From Flabesymbios commensalis (taxonomy: Eukaryota; Annelida; Polychaeta; Terebellida; Flabelligeridae): a stretch of DNA of 64,000 nt. How positions within the stretch are numbered: position 1 is the stretch's first letter; every line of letters begins with the position of its first letter. The stretch is taken from positions 74,995,365 through 75,059,364 of the forward strand of contig OZ024915.1 in the NCBI GenBank assembly GCA_964017125.1, written 5' to 3'. Below are positions 1 through 12,700 of the stretch, piece after piece. The translations under genes were made by a program, and so were the position numbers. The notes beneath the pieces are model-generated. The model searched no databases and was not told the DNA's origin. It was given only the letters and a program-made list of their open reading frames with translations.

Positions 1-46
1 CTCACTCACTCACTCACTCACTCACTCACTCACTCACTCACTCACT
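1..46. repeat. (CTCA)n microsatellite at the window edge
   Basis: About eleven perfect CTCA units, cut by the window start. Positions 47-715 after it hold short GATGAA/ACTAATGAA-type repeats near 105-200 and no gene that I recognise. Confidence 0.95.
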
Positions 47-779
47 TTCAATGCTGAACAAACGTCTGAGACGCTTGTTGTTCTGACAACAAACCAGTGA
101 AAATAGATTCACTAATGAATGTTAAATTCAGTGATGAAGGACGAATTTGCTAATGAAGACCGAAATCATTGATGAGGGACGAATCCACTAATGAAACTTG
201 CGATTTGCCCAGAAGTAAAATGAGCAAATGTCGCGTGAGTTGACGATATTTATGGTGAGATTAGATGGAGATTGCGGAATGTGTCTTGGGAAATGACAAA
301 CAGATAATTAGCTGTCTCAGTGCTACAGCGCGTTTATTAAGACGGACTGCGCGCAGATAAGTAACTGACTAACATTTGTCAGTTTAGAAGGCTTCATGTT
401 TAAAGGGACCAGCCCAGGCTTAAATCATAAAAAAATCGGTGATTTTTTTCTGGCTCCTTAATATGACCATATTATTATGTCCATAGACTAGAACTGCAAA
501 AGTTTTTAAATTTTTCTGTTGCGCATTCACCAGTTAGGCTAGATATATTTTAAGGGGGCTTACACCTATTACGATTGTGATGGATGGTCCAATTTCGTGT
601 AATTTGGTGCTTTCTATTACACGTTTTGAATTGAAAGACAAAAAATATTCCACCGCCCTCCCCCCCCCCCACATAAAAAAGGCTTATCATTATTAGCCTG
701 AATTAATTGCAGATCCGACAACTGAGCAGAGCAGGGCGGAACAGAACAGAGGAGAGCAGAGCAGCAGTAGCAGTAAATT

Positions 780-1350
780 ATTGCTTTACGTCATTTTTCG
801 GCACTAATAATAATTTAAGTGAAATTGTAATACGATAAAATCAGTGTAGTCTATTGATGAGATGAATGATGTACAGATGATGACGTGAGGCTGGGTTGAT
901 AGGGAATGGTGGATTGTTGAGAGTGTTTTCTTTCACTCGCCCTAAAAGAGGTTCTGGGTATGTCTAGGGGATTTACCCCCCCCCCCCCCCCCTAGCATTC
1001 TCAAACTTCCTGAGATTCGTTTTTTTGTTCAAAACACGGCTCCGCTATCATTTGGTCGGCTAGTCACAAAAGTTACAATAATTGAGGGTAACTTTATTCA
1101 TCCAATGTGAGAGCCCTAACGTGAAACATTCTATTACCGGTTGTTTAAGGCGACCACGGGGGCTGCATTGGGTACACCGCTGGCAATCCGCTCGAAGAAT
1201 ATGGTCAGACTCGCGGAGACTGCAGTTTCCCTTGGATAATTGCTGTAGACTAGTGCTTCCGTATCATGCTGTACATCAGACAACAGACGGAACAGATCCC
1301 TAATGACCCTCCCTATGGTGGCAAAAAGTAATACTACTGGCAACCATGCC
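780..1350. mobile_element. Dispersed repeat copy 2
   Basis: Same family as 59690-60210. Read on the minus strand it would end in CCGAAAAATGACGTAAAGCA, the tail also seen in the SINE at 29938-30200, so minus is the likelier element orientation. It is bracketed by pentanucleotide repeats (725-770 and 1362-1870). Confidence 0.75.
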
Positions 1351-1361
1351 AGTACCCCGAG

Positions 1362-1870
1362 TGAGCAGAGCAGAGCAGAGCAGAGCACATGGCACAGAGC
1401 GGACCAGAGCAGAGCAGAGCAGAGCGAAACAGAACAGAGCAAAACAGAACAGAACAGAACAAAACAGAACAGAACGGAACGGAACGGAACGGAACGGAAC
1501 GGAACGGAACGGAACGAACGGAACCGGACGGGACGGAGCGGAGCGGAGCGGAGCGGAGCGGAGCGGAGCGGAGCGGAGCGGAAGAGAACAGAACAGAACA
1601 GAACAGAACAGAACAGAACAGAACAGAACACAACACAACACAACACAACACAACACAACACAACACAACACAACACAACAAAACACAACACAACACAACA
1701 CAACACAACACAACACAACACAACACAACAAAACAAAACAAACACAAAACAGAGTATAACACAGCAGAGCAGATCAGAGCAGAGCAGAGCAGAGCAGAGC
1801 AGAGCAGAGCAGAGCAGAGCAGAGCAGAGCAGAATAAAGCAGAGAATAACAGAACATAACAGAGTAGAGC
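1362..1870. repeat. Mosaic pentanucleotide microsatellite
   Basis: Five-base units change in blocks: AGAGC, AGAAC, GGAAC, GGAGC, AGAAC, ACAAC, then AGAGC again. All six frames stay open over long stretches because the units have no stop in these phases; the resulting Cys/Leu- and Glu/Gln/Asn-rich frames are not genes. Confidence 0.97.
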
Positions 1871-2059
1871 AGAACACAGCGATGCAGAGAAACATTGCGA
1901 AAAGCATAGCATAGCACACGAACATGAAGCAGTTTGGCATTTTTCGTTTTTGTCTGGCTCGGCGCCCAAAGCTAACACGGGATGCCTAAACAACGTTGCC
2001 TCAATGTTGGGACAATGTTGTGGATGCTGGCCCATCATTGAGGCAGCATTGGACATACA

Positions 2060-3310
2060 TCACATGCTGGGGCTTATGAGCGCTAATTAAATCCCAAAAC
2101 ATTATTTATCGACTTACCATGCTTATTGACTACATGTAGATTACTCATATTTATTTTAATGATACGTTAATTATACAGACTGGTTTGGAGTTTATTGGGT
2201 TAAATCACAATTAGCGATAATTAGGGAGCTTTGGAGTTTAGGGGGTCAGCTCCCAGTTTTTGATAATTAGAAAACCACTTTTGTAATTAAAAAACAATCA
2301 AAATACGGCTTTGTGTTTATAATTTAATTAATCTATTAGACATTTATGTTCGCCGCTGACATTTATATTCAATGTGAGGCTGTAAGATCCTGGTACTGTG
2401 GCCGAATCATTGCAATATAGATGTAGAATTAAACGTGCGCGCATATTAGAGAAGTTTCGGTATGGCCACAGGATGTAGAAGGTTAATTAAAACAACAAAA
2501 TTAATAAGGTTGTCGTTTTTTACGGCTCTCATCTTATCCCGCAAAGCAACAACAGCAGGTGGAGGGGGGGCTGGCGGTAGATTGAAAAGCTTAATGCCAC
2601 CAGCATCACTACATAACTCTAATACCAGCGGCTGTTCTCATCACATTACATACTCCCCCGTCACTGTGCCGTGTGTATTTTCACTAACCTGTTACCATAG
2701 TACAGAGTTTGATCAAATTCACAAACAGTAACACAATATTACTACACCAGGCCGGCTTGAGAATATATTTTTTGTCAATATCTAAGATATACAGAGCCAG
2801 CATTGGACCACCAATGAGGGGTAATGTTGGCCCACCATCTACGACGCTTGACCAACATTAAACTAACATTGGTGCGATCCCGTAGTATAGATGGTGGAAA
2901 TGATGGTAAAATAAATTGTTTATTAATTGCTTTATTTTTTCTCGAGGACGGCATCGCTGATGCAGTTATTGTCAGCTTGACTCTTTAAGTGCTTCCTTAC
3001 TACTTAACATTTTCCTTTCATTTGAATTTGGCATTGCTCACGCAATTGCCAACTTAAAATGAAAGGAAAATACCTCCTCACTTAAAAATTAAACCTGCTA
3101 AATTTCACAATGAGGGCTTTACTCAAGATTTATACATGCATATTTGTTCAATTTCTGTCAAATTTTAGTTGTGGAAAAACAGTATGAATGCGCTTAAAAG
3201 CGTCGCCCGCACTCAAAGGGTTCAAGCGCAAAAAAAGCAGCTACATTGAAAAAATAGATTTGTAATTTACACTTATAATTGTGTCTTTTCCGTGATGGGA
3301 GGTAGTAAGT
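2060..3310. other. No gene recognised
   Basis: AT-rich sequence with a GACG-type palindrome near 2798-2875 and a GAAGCTGG-type hairpin at 3018-3072. An 89-codon plus-strand frame at 2462-2731 has no domain or splice support. Confidence 0.6.
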
Positions 3311-4404
3311 TTAGTGCGGGAACGGATGACCGTCTACGTACGTCAGAATCTGACGTCTACAGACGTCAGATTCTGACGTATATAGACGGTCATATACAGA
3401 CAGATATTTATAATAGCCTTAGACACATAACATAGGCATTCGAATGAATGAACTAAGGTATTTATGATGATTTCAAATTGAAAAAACCCTTTGGTCTCCA
3501 TGCTTCATACAACAATTATTTAATCCCCTAATTAAGGAATATCCAGCGTTGTTAGGGTTAGAAAAAGAGTAGCCTATCCAATAGCTTAGATAAGATTACC
3601 CTATCTATAAGTTCAGTGAGTCGATCAGCTGTAGTAGGGTATGTTAGCCGAAAAATAGTAGCACGACGGATAAAAGCACCAATTTTTGTGGGTTTCTATG
3701 GCCACATTGAATATTTGTTTCTTGTCCCCCAAAAAATACAATATATTTTAACGTCAAAATCCAAGATGGAAGCCAGAATTTGGTAACATCGTCACAAATT
3801 GGCCAATATTTTGGGTAGAATATTATGTGACCTGTCGCTCAGCAGGTTTTTAGCATGTTTAGGGTCAGTTAGTCGATTGCAATAATCCATGTTGACATTA
3901 GAACACCACACCAATAACTATGAAGCAAATAGATGTAAAAATGAGTTATACCATACGAAAAAAAGCTCCTTATTCTCTCCGATGAATGATTGCTTGCCTT
4001 CAGTCATGATTTCAACACAAGGATACATTATTAGCCCCTTCAAACCTGACTTTACCGTTGTCATCTTCATCCACTACAAGCAGCGAATTTCTGTCGCAAT
4101 TCTCGACTTGTGGATGAAGATAACTTGAAGTGGGCATGGTTTTATTATTTTTATTTATTAAAACAGTTCCTTGAAAATTTTAGTTCTAAAACCCCTATAG
4201 ATGTGGGAAATGATATCTTCTGAGATGCAAATGATTCTTTGATGCATCGTGATGGCTTAAAAAACAAGGTTTCGCTTGCAGATGTGGCTGGCAAGTATGG
4301 TGAAGGGAACGCAGCCAGTATTAAAGGTGATATATCACCCCTTATATAGTATGAATAAATTTGTGAGAAATAAATCAAAGTTGCCACAAGATGGGGCACA
4401 AGTG

Positions 4405-4556
4405 TTTCCTTATATGGGGGGATTGGCTATCATGTGACCCTCTGAGAGGGTTACATGATAGCCAATTATCCCCATATATGGGGTGATTAGCTATCATGTG
4501 TCCCTCTGAGAGGGTCACATGATAGCCAATCACCCCATATAAGGACATAATTATTT
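4405..4556. repeat. Two tandem perfect-arm hairpins
   Basis: Two adjacent hairpins with the same arm, GGCTATCATGTGACCCTCTG and its complement. The outer blocks CTTATATGGGG and CCCCATATAAGG make a larger inverted repeat around the pair. Probably a tandem-duplicated MITE core. Confidence 0.85.
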
Positions 4557-4764
4557 ATACCATATAAGGGGTGATAGATCACCTTTAATACATTGGGTAT
4601 AAAACTGTTATGAAACCATCATGTCCAGCACAGGTGCGCGGACCCGGCAGATCGACATTGGTCTAATGGTTATTCCTTTCAATATGGGACCCTATTCATC
4701 CGTCAGAATCTGATATCTGTAGACCGACAGATTCTGATATGACGTATAAAGACGGTCTGGACAA

Positions 4765-4985
4765 AAAAGGGGGGGGGGTGGTGGTGTGGCACAATGAATA
4801 AAGCGCCTGACTGCATAGCTAGTCATGCATGCGTCCCGGGTTTGAACCCCACTGATTCTTGTTCTCCCTTCTCAATGAGACTAGGCGATCACGTTAATGG
4901 CGGCCTCGTCGAGTTAAGTTTGAGACCAGTGTATCGACGTTAATTTCGCGCAGGGCCACGTGCTGCGCGCTCACTCATTCAAGAA
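4765..4985 (+). mobile_element. tRNA-derived SINE candidate
   Basis: A tRNA-like head: an A-box-like segment in GTGGCACAATGAATAAAGCG and a B-box in GTCCCGGGTTTGAACCCC (near 4834-4851). It is preceded by a poly-G tract and followed by an unrelated body ending near GCTCACTCATTC. It interrupts a member of the TGACGT-hairpin family: the head is at 4685-4758 and the tail resumes at ~4990-5090. Confidence 0.65.
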
Positions 4986-5229
4986 TGAAAATAATTCAAA
5001 CGGCTGTAGACCCATAACATAGGTAGAGGCCTATTCAAAAGAAGCGGAAATAGCTAGCTGGGACATTTATGATGATTTCAAAAACCCAGAGTTCACTCGC
5101 CACTCTCGGTACTACGATTTCAAAAAAATACATTCCGTCATTCCTTCATTCCATTCACCCCCTACCCCTCCCTCTAAAAAAAGAGTTGTTAATAAACTAA
5201 GTGCACTTAGCGAGGTTCATAAGTCTTTT

Positions 5230-6950
5230 CCAAGGAAATTCGTTTGCTGGTCTATTCTCTAGTGCCAGACGTAGGGCATCCTGTAGGTGCCTAGGGATAT
5301 CAAGCATGTACGACAGTTGGTTTTTAATGTGTACACATTGAATATGACTTGTTCACATTCAACACTGTCTAGGCTGATGGTGAATGCAGAGTTTGACAAA
5401 CTCACTGTAGGCCCCTACTCATTGTAGTTGTTTTACTAATGTGAGAAAAATGCCACAGCAGTCTCCGTAGCTTCCTCCATGTAAACCATATCAAGCACTT
5501 TATCAACCCGAAACTTGTAGTACTGCTAAATAACCAGTACTGAATCATCATGCATATCACGAGAAAGTAGACGTAGAGCATGAACTCATCAGTTAGCTGT
5601 GTGTAAAGATTGCCGCTTTTAACTCTGTCTGCCTTTATGTAAGTCGTGTCTTCAGAAACCTGCAGCAGAAAGTGGTGCAAAGATTGCAAATGCTTGCACA
5701 GGCATTTGACACAGTCAGAGTGAAAGCCAGCGGATCTTGTGGTACCTCACCAACATCATAATTTGCTCATCATCAGCCAGTTTATAGAAATCTGCGTAAG
5801 TTTACTTCCACCTATAAGGAAATGACATAGGGCTACAGGTGTGCAATTTTGCAATTCAAATGTCATTGAGTCATGTTTATGGCTTATACTGCTATAAATG
5901 ATATAATTTAGTAAATAAAGCTCTCACTTCATAAATTCAATTTTATTTATAGACCTAGATATTTTAGCTAGGTTGGGGGGGGGGGAATACATGTATATAC
6001 CATAAACTGAATTGTTTTGATCTTAAACGTAGCCTACCTTAGGCTGTTGTCAAGGAAATCCAAGATGGCTTTGATGGTCTCTTCTACTTTTTTGGGGATA
6101 GCCTACTGTGTTGAGCATCCTTTGCCATCAATGCGCTCCTGTGCGCAACACAATGAGTAGCTAGCAAATCCTTGTTAAGTCCTCTTTGGCAGTGGCCAGC
6201 AAAGCCATTCCTGGTGGATTGCATGACGGATGCCCCATCACAAGTCACTCCAGCCTCTATTGAGGCAGCTGTGGCATCGCGTTCAATCCATCTTGCAATC
6301 GCGAGAAAATATTCCCTGCATTTGGTGACCCCCAGATTGTTTCTATACTGAGCAGTTTGGTCTGAATCTTGCCCTCTTCATTGTCCACAAACCGGACAAG
6401 AAAGACCACTTGTTCTACTCGTCGTTTATCTGTGGCTTCGTCCAGAATAACGCTCCAGAATAAGGCTCTTACTAACTTTTCACTGAGCTCGTCCTTCATG
6501 AACTCTGAAATTCTTTATAATCCCCTTACCATGTACTGACGTGAAGACGTCATGTTTTTAAAGACATCACTGGTCGGATCAGCACACATTGCAAATTCTG
6601 CCATATGCTCTGCAGTGGTGAATGAATCTTTGTGGTAGCATATAATATAAGCTTGTTTATATGGGCTTTCCTTGGTGTTAAGTAGGGCCTATTTATTGAG
6701 TTTGTCTTTCTGTTTCACCAAATCTCTCTCAAACTTCAGCGCAAGGCCTGTTCGCGGGCCTTGCTATATCCTTCAATCTGGGGATGTTTTCGAGATATGT
6801 GTTTATTGCAGGTTTCCACTTTAATGGATGCGAATACCATACCACACACCATGCAACTCATGGTATCACTTTCTCCGTGATTGTAGTTCATTAGATAGTC
6901 TAGTTTGTAGTTTAGCTTCCACGTTCTGTCCTTCGATCTTTGCGTAGGCC
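5230..6950 (-). pseudogene. Decayed hAT-superfamily DNA transposase
   Basis: Minus-strand pieces in the right order. A BED-like zinc finger lies near 6780-6860 (CMVCGMVFASIKVETCNKH, then SRKHP). Next is a helical stretch with TSDVFKNMTSSRQYM. The catalytic-core segment is open at 6257-6499 (VILDEATDKRRVEQVVFLVR, FVDNEEGKI), where LDEATD carries the hAT DEATD signature. A cHCvaH-like region lies near 6110-6200. The C-terminal dimerisation motif is at ~5310-5370 (DSVECEQVIFNVYTLKTNCR). Several in-frame stops and frame changes separate these pieces, so it is not functional. Clear terminal inverted repeats and target duplications were not found. Confidence 0.85.
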
Positions 6951-7314
6951 TACTATTAGACTTAGTAATACTCTGGTCCTACTACTACATGGTACCTTAG
7001 TACGCCCAGTAACAAGACACACTGATATTGTGCGTATTTTCGATGCCAGTGGTAGAAATAGTAGGCTGAACCCTACCATCAGGATCATCTGCAGGTTTGG
7101 ATTGCTGCAGGTTTGGATTTCTTCCCAGATTTCCCCATCAATGTTAAAGGGATAACTGATTTCCGGTCTACCTTTCATGTGTCTATTTATGTTTTTCATC
7201 AGCTTGATAGGCGAGTAATTTGGGCTATTTTGTCACTATAATTTAAATTACTGAACCAAATAATTGTTCAAAATAATGTATTTTTTATGTTTATGATAAA
7301 TATATACATAAAAA

Positions 7315-7425
7315 ACTAGGACAATTGAGGTTTACAATTTAAATTAGACCCCAAAGTGAAGTTGTTTCAAACTCGACTGTAGTGTATCACTAAGCCAGCA
7401 TGTCAGTAGACCTCAATTGTCATAT
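7315..7425. mobile_element. Short element with 18-bp inverted ends
   Basis: GGACAATTGAGGTTTAC and, 90 bp on, GTAGACCTCAATTGTCAT form inverted ends with two or three mismatches. The interior is AT-rich. Possibly a small MITE. Confidence 0.5.
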
Positions 7426-7429
7426 TGAA

Positions 7430-8510
7430 TCCAATACATGTATAGACGTCATAGGTGTATTGGACATGGTGTGTATACGTCTATGATCGATGTCCACATA
7501 TTTTCATGGGAGAAGGATACATTATGCAAGTTTATGGGCTTGGATGTTTTATTCTTGTTGTAATATTTTAATACGTTTCATAATGAAGCAGAAGGAGCTA
7601 TTATAATGTATTCATTTATCTAATACATTTGCTACGATTTGAAAGATATTGATGTTAAGAATTAATTTGACTATGATTAAAATTGTGATCAACACAATGT
7701 TCACATACAATGTTTACATACCCATGAAAAAACGATCAAAAAGCATTGGTTGACAGTTTCAGCGGAAGTAATCTATCCCTTTTCTCACCAATTCTCGCTG
7801 AAGGAAGCTCACACACATCAATCAGTGTCGTGAGATTTGAAGTCGGTTGTCCATTCCCTCAATGTTTTTACCCGGCTGATACAGCTATGAAGATTTAGAG
7901 GAACCAAATTTTGTGCACTATAAGGCTAGGTAGGCCTATACGTTAGTTATTCCCCATGGGATCATGTTTGGCCATTGTCAGTTATTTATCCCCTACGCCC
8001 AGATTAGAGTTTGATTGGTTCAGAGTCAGGCTAGGTTAATCACACCACCTGATAGTGTACACCCGCTACACAACCTAATTAGGCTCCTACCAAAGAGTAG
8101 CTCATTGTTGGGCCATCGTTTATGTCTAGTTCACGTCCGCATTTACTTGAGGTATACTGGGAACGCCAAGCTTCTTTCAGGGGGCAGACCCTCCCCCCCC
8201 CCCCTCACTCTCCCCTCCTCTGTTACTGTACGCCCAACAGGTGCTGTGTCCACTGAGACTTGTGACAAGATGAAAAACAATCCATAGACCTACACATTAT
8301 TGAATCAGATCACAGGTCATGAATTGGAAATAATTCTTTCGCCATTGAACTTGAAAATGTAAATATATATAAAGTAGGCTAGACTATAATTGCTACTAAT
8401 CTCATCATTAACACTATGAAGTTATAAGTGATGTTACAGGCATACGCCTAGGCTATGGTAAGTTTCCTTCTAAACTGCAGTTCTGAAAATTTTGGTATGA
8501 GATAAAAAGA
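7430..8510. other. No gene recognised
   Basis: AT-rich with a C11 run near 8190. A 90-codon plus-strand frame at 8015-8287 shows no recognisable motif. Confidence 0.6.
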
Positions 8511-8513
8511 CAA

Positions 8514-8733
8514 TACCATGGCTAAAGTTGTATCGTCTCTCCCTAATTTTATTCTCACTTGGGTCATGGGTCTTAGGTCTAGGGCAATACAAGACCCATT
8601 GTATTCTCCCTCTGGTCATGGGTCTTGTATCGCCCTAGACCTTCGGTCTTCAGGCGATACAAGACCCATGACCCGAGGAAGAATGAAACTAGGTCGGGCC
8701 GATATGCGGGACAATACAACTTTAGCCATGGTA
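8514..8733. mobile_element. 220-bp palindromic MITE
   Basis: Perfect 20-bp ends TACCATGGCTAAAGTTGTAT and its complement. Inside, GTCATGGGTCTTGTAT-type blocks occur four times in alternating orientation, giving nested hairpins. The short open frames on both strands come from the symmetry. Confidence 0.85.
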
Positions 8734-8879
8734 TAATCTATAAATACACACCAGTAATCGAGGCCACCCATGGGGGGGGGGTGATTTGACAAGGGACGCA
8801 ATATTCTAAAAATAACCCCAGGCACGAGTCACTAATAGTTCTTTGTTATCATGCCTATGGGCTTTTTTTGGACAAAAGG

Positions 8880-9720
8880 GAAAAACTAGGTCGGAAAAGC
8901 TTGATTAAAATATAAAGTTTTAAATTTTTTTCTGAAAGATTGCACTGTTTTTGAAGTTCTAATTTCACCGGGGAGATAATCCCACAATTTTGGTGCAGCT
9001 ACAGATAAAGACCCTTCACCCGTCTTTGGTGAATCCAAGGAACAAATAAAACATTTTGGGTCAGATGAGCGAAGATCACGAGTACGGTTCGGAGGCTTTC
9101 TGTGCATGATGTTGTTTACAGTAGACCATAACTTACTTGAATTGTTATTATTTCATGTATTTGTTTGCGGATGTACTGCCGTCTCTCATTAGCTATCAAT
9201 CTGTTACACAGATGTAATTGTTTAGAATATTTCGACCTGTCAGTCAGAAGACAGGTTCTTCGCCAGACTAGCCCAAGTTGATGGCACTTGCGTTTCGTAA
9301 CATCAATTTTGTCTCTCCTCCAGGGATTTTGTGGCTTTTGTGAGACAGTTTTAGTTTTAAGAGGAGCATGACAATCAAGTATAGATTCTAGTATTTTGTT
9401 CCTATAAGTAATTATCTTAGCATAATTTTCTTTTGTATGTTTATTTGCAAATCGGCAATTACAAGCATATGGTAAGACAACTTGTCAAATGGAAATATAG
9501 GAGGAAGTGTTTGAGTCGTTGAACGGCGGATGAATATGTCAAACCAATGCCCATGAATATGAGTGGGAAAATGTACTTCCTGACTGAGACCAAAAGATAG
9601 ACGTCCGAAATGGACGAGGTCTGAAATCACCGGCAGTCCACAAAACCATACAATTTCCAGGAATAATTTTCCAAAGTTTTTGCCAGGAACCACCTAATCT
9701 GCCATATTTTCTTTAAAATA
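8880..9720 (-). pseudogene. LINE (CR1/L2/Rex1-like) with the reverse transcriptase core deleted
   Basis: Minus strand. Positions 9412-9693 give the end of an apurinic endonuclease domain (HFPTHIHGHWFDIFIRRS ... FPFDKLSYHMLVI, the family's GHTLDLVI...SDH region). Positions 9120-9390 give the linker (KRKCHQLGLVWRRTCLLTDR and NRLIANERRQYIRKQI). Positions 8886-9107 begin NNIMHRKPPNRTRDLRSSDP and run into SLSVAAPKLWDYLPGEIR and SFRKKFKTLYF, which is the extreme C terminus of such LINE proteins. The ~250-residue palm/fingers region between HRKPP and TRDLRSS is missing. Frames also shift. It is a dead, internally deleted copy. Confidence 0.85.
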
Positions 9721-12700
9721 TGACGATTTTTCAACATACCAGGAAATTAGCGTTAGAATAGTTTATCCTTCTACGTAAATTCGCCGATTAAGTCTCACCC
9801 ACTGGGCTGTCAGAGGCCTGTCTCGGTCCGTCCCCCATCTGGCGAGCCAAAGGGACTGTTGTGTCTCGTTAAATCGACCCACAACTTAAGTCGGTTAATA
9901 TTACTTGCATTTGTTTAATTTGCGACCGAACATTTGCAAATGTTTATGTTCAAGCACTCATTTCATTCCCAATAACTGTGATATAACCTGCTAATAAAAC
10001 AGATTAATAACGACTTTAGCTGTGCCCACCTAAAACAAAAAGAAACGTTTCACACTAGTCTCTGTTTTTGAATATTTAGGTAATTATTTTTCGAAAATTA
10101 TGTAAACTGATCACTTTTAGCCCAATTTTTTTTTATGCAAGTAGTTTGTCGTCAGTGAATACATGTATACCACTTCAAAACAGTTTTTAAAAATATGTAA
10201 CCCTTTCAGTCCAGAAGGCTCTTTTAGCGAACATTGGCCTCAGCCTCTGTATTGTCATATATTGAGACAACATAATTATTGATAAGAATTAATCATTATT
10301 AATAGTGAGGGATTGTGAGAGAACATCAACGATGGTAATGTCACATTTATTGATCAAATAATTTGTGCTTCTAGTTATTTACAATGTCGTACAAGATGGC
10401 GGCCAGCGTTTAGTAATATGTGTAAATTGGTCAATTATCTTTTGTAGTACAATGTACATCATTTCAAAACAGCATGATAAATTTTGACAAAAATCTATAA
10501 CTTTTAGTCAACAATGCCATAATAACAATTTCCATGACCACAGTAAGTAGCCTACTTGTGTCGTTTACATTCACCATAGCGTACTGTATTTGATCTAATT
10601 ATGTTATGATCTCGGGTTGGGTGAAATCAAAGTATGGGGACTATTGATACAAACATGTTTTTTTTAGTAAATATAAGACATATGGACAACTGAATTTTTT
10701 TAAACAGTTAGGCCACTAATGGTCATTGATATTGTTGTGTTCAAGCAAATAGCCTATACTATCATTTTAAAATAGGCTCAAGTTTAAAGTTCAATTTAAA
10801 AGTTAATGACATTTTGTTGAGAGTGATAAAAATAGCATCGAGCTATTCTGGAACCTTGGACGATATATATAACATGACACCCCCTTTTAGAAACTAAGTT
10901 GTCCACAAATCCTTCTCAAATTAATATTAGATAATCTCCGAACTCTACGTTGTGTTATGTTGTGTTACAGTAATGGCATGGCTATCTAGCTCAGCTTGCC
11001 ATGTGTATTACATGTATTAAAGTCAATGATGGCCGACTCGGCTATTTGGAATTTGATCAAGCTGAAATTCTTGCAGGGTGCATCATTTATAGCAAGTCTG
11101 GATATCTACCTCGGTACTATGCAGATACTATGCACATTAGTGTACAAATAACTTACATCATCATGATTTTTTAAATTATACCTGTTTGTCCGGTATCAGG
11201 CATATTAAAAGTTAATTTGATTAAGTTGAAAATTTCAGAGCATATCCTTACCTGAAACGCACATTTTGTTTTGTAGTAATGGTCCAGCTATCTGGCACGA
11301 TTTGTCAAATACCAGGCATATTAAAGTTATTTATGGCTGATAATCAGCAACTTTTAATTTGTTCGAGTTGTTACATTTTCAGACCATATCCCTCCCTGAA
11401 AGAAATCCATGCAGGGGTTACCAAGCTCCACTCTGGACAAGGAACTGACATCCGAGGTGACGACAATACCCCGGCCTCACTTCGTCCGACGGGGGAGAAA
11501 ATAGCAAACCAAATTTTTCCACTAGTAAAATGTCATATTCAGATAAATTCTCCAGTACTATATTAATTATAAAAAAGAAATTGCCAAGGGTCGAATGAGC
11601 TTACAGCCACAGAGATTGGACACATCAGCTATTGTGTTGCAGTTCAAAGTATGATCAGATGTTATTTAAAAAAAATTAAAAGGGGAAATAAAAACAACAT
11701 AGGACATATTATTTGTGATATTTATTGAAAGACTTTAAAAGCCCGCTTTTCATATTAGTGTTTCTAAAAACATTTTTTGTAGTTCTGAAGGTAGCAGAAC
11801 TTGTTTACAAGTATTGATAAATACATACAGCATAGCGTCTGGTAAAACCAGAAAAATAGATGGCAATATTGTAAACAGTATATAATAAAGTACAGATATA
11901 AAAACAGACCTAGTCAGGCAACACCTAGCAACGTGCACTTTGTGTACAATTATCAAATACTGCACATTATGTGCAGCCAACTGTTTGTGCACGTAGGGTA
12001 TTATGTCAACCTGGCTGGAAAATGCAAAACTAAAATACTTCTAATAATATCATAGCGTTATAAACAATCTGTTTGCCTGCAAATAAACTGGCGAACAAAC
12101 CATGTTTAAATAATTACAAGGGAAAAATAATTACATCCAATATGTTGTGTGAACAGTTGAGAATGTCAGATTTTTCATAGGTATATAGTTTTACACAACT
12201 GACCTGTCGAAATAATGCACTCCCAACGAACATGATACATGGGCTCGTTTTTGTTTTAAAGCTAGTCCATCGTCGTAAATGATGGACTAGCTTTGAAACA
12301 AAAATGGGCTAATGTCTCGAGTTAGATGAGCAATGATACTCAGCTTATAAAAACCTATACACATTACAAAGTGTTAAGAGGCAGACATAGACAATACGTA
12401 AAAGGAAATGGCTCATTTCCTCTGAGTACATGGAAAGCTGCCCCGTTGCTGTTTGCCCATATCCACCCCAGTTGAGTCCTTGGATTCAAATTGTTTAAGC
12501 ACTTTAAATCCTAGGGAACAAAAACTTATCCACACAATTCAAAGCGTCTAATTCAACTAGTACTTGAAGCAAAAAGCAGATCAAATGAAAACAGTAAATT
12601 ATAGACATGGCGGTATGCGAATATTGGAGAACTTGACCAAATGTTCGCATACGCTGAGAAAGTTAAAAATCCCTTACCAATCACAATATATAATCTGACA

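Noticed and set aside
1134-2056. Long Cys/Leu-rich and Glu/Gln-rich open frames on both strands
   Set aside because: They are translations of the pentanucleotide array, whose units contain no stop in these phases.
11279-11566. 95-codon plus-strand frame as a small gene
   Set aside because: The first part is shared with neighbouring diverged repeats at 10.97 and 11.17 kb, and no domain is recognisable.
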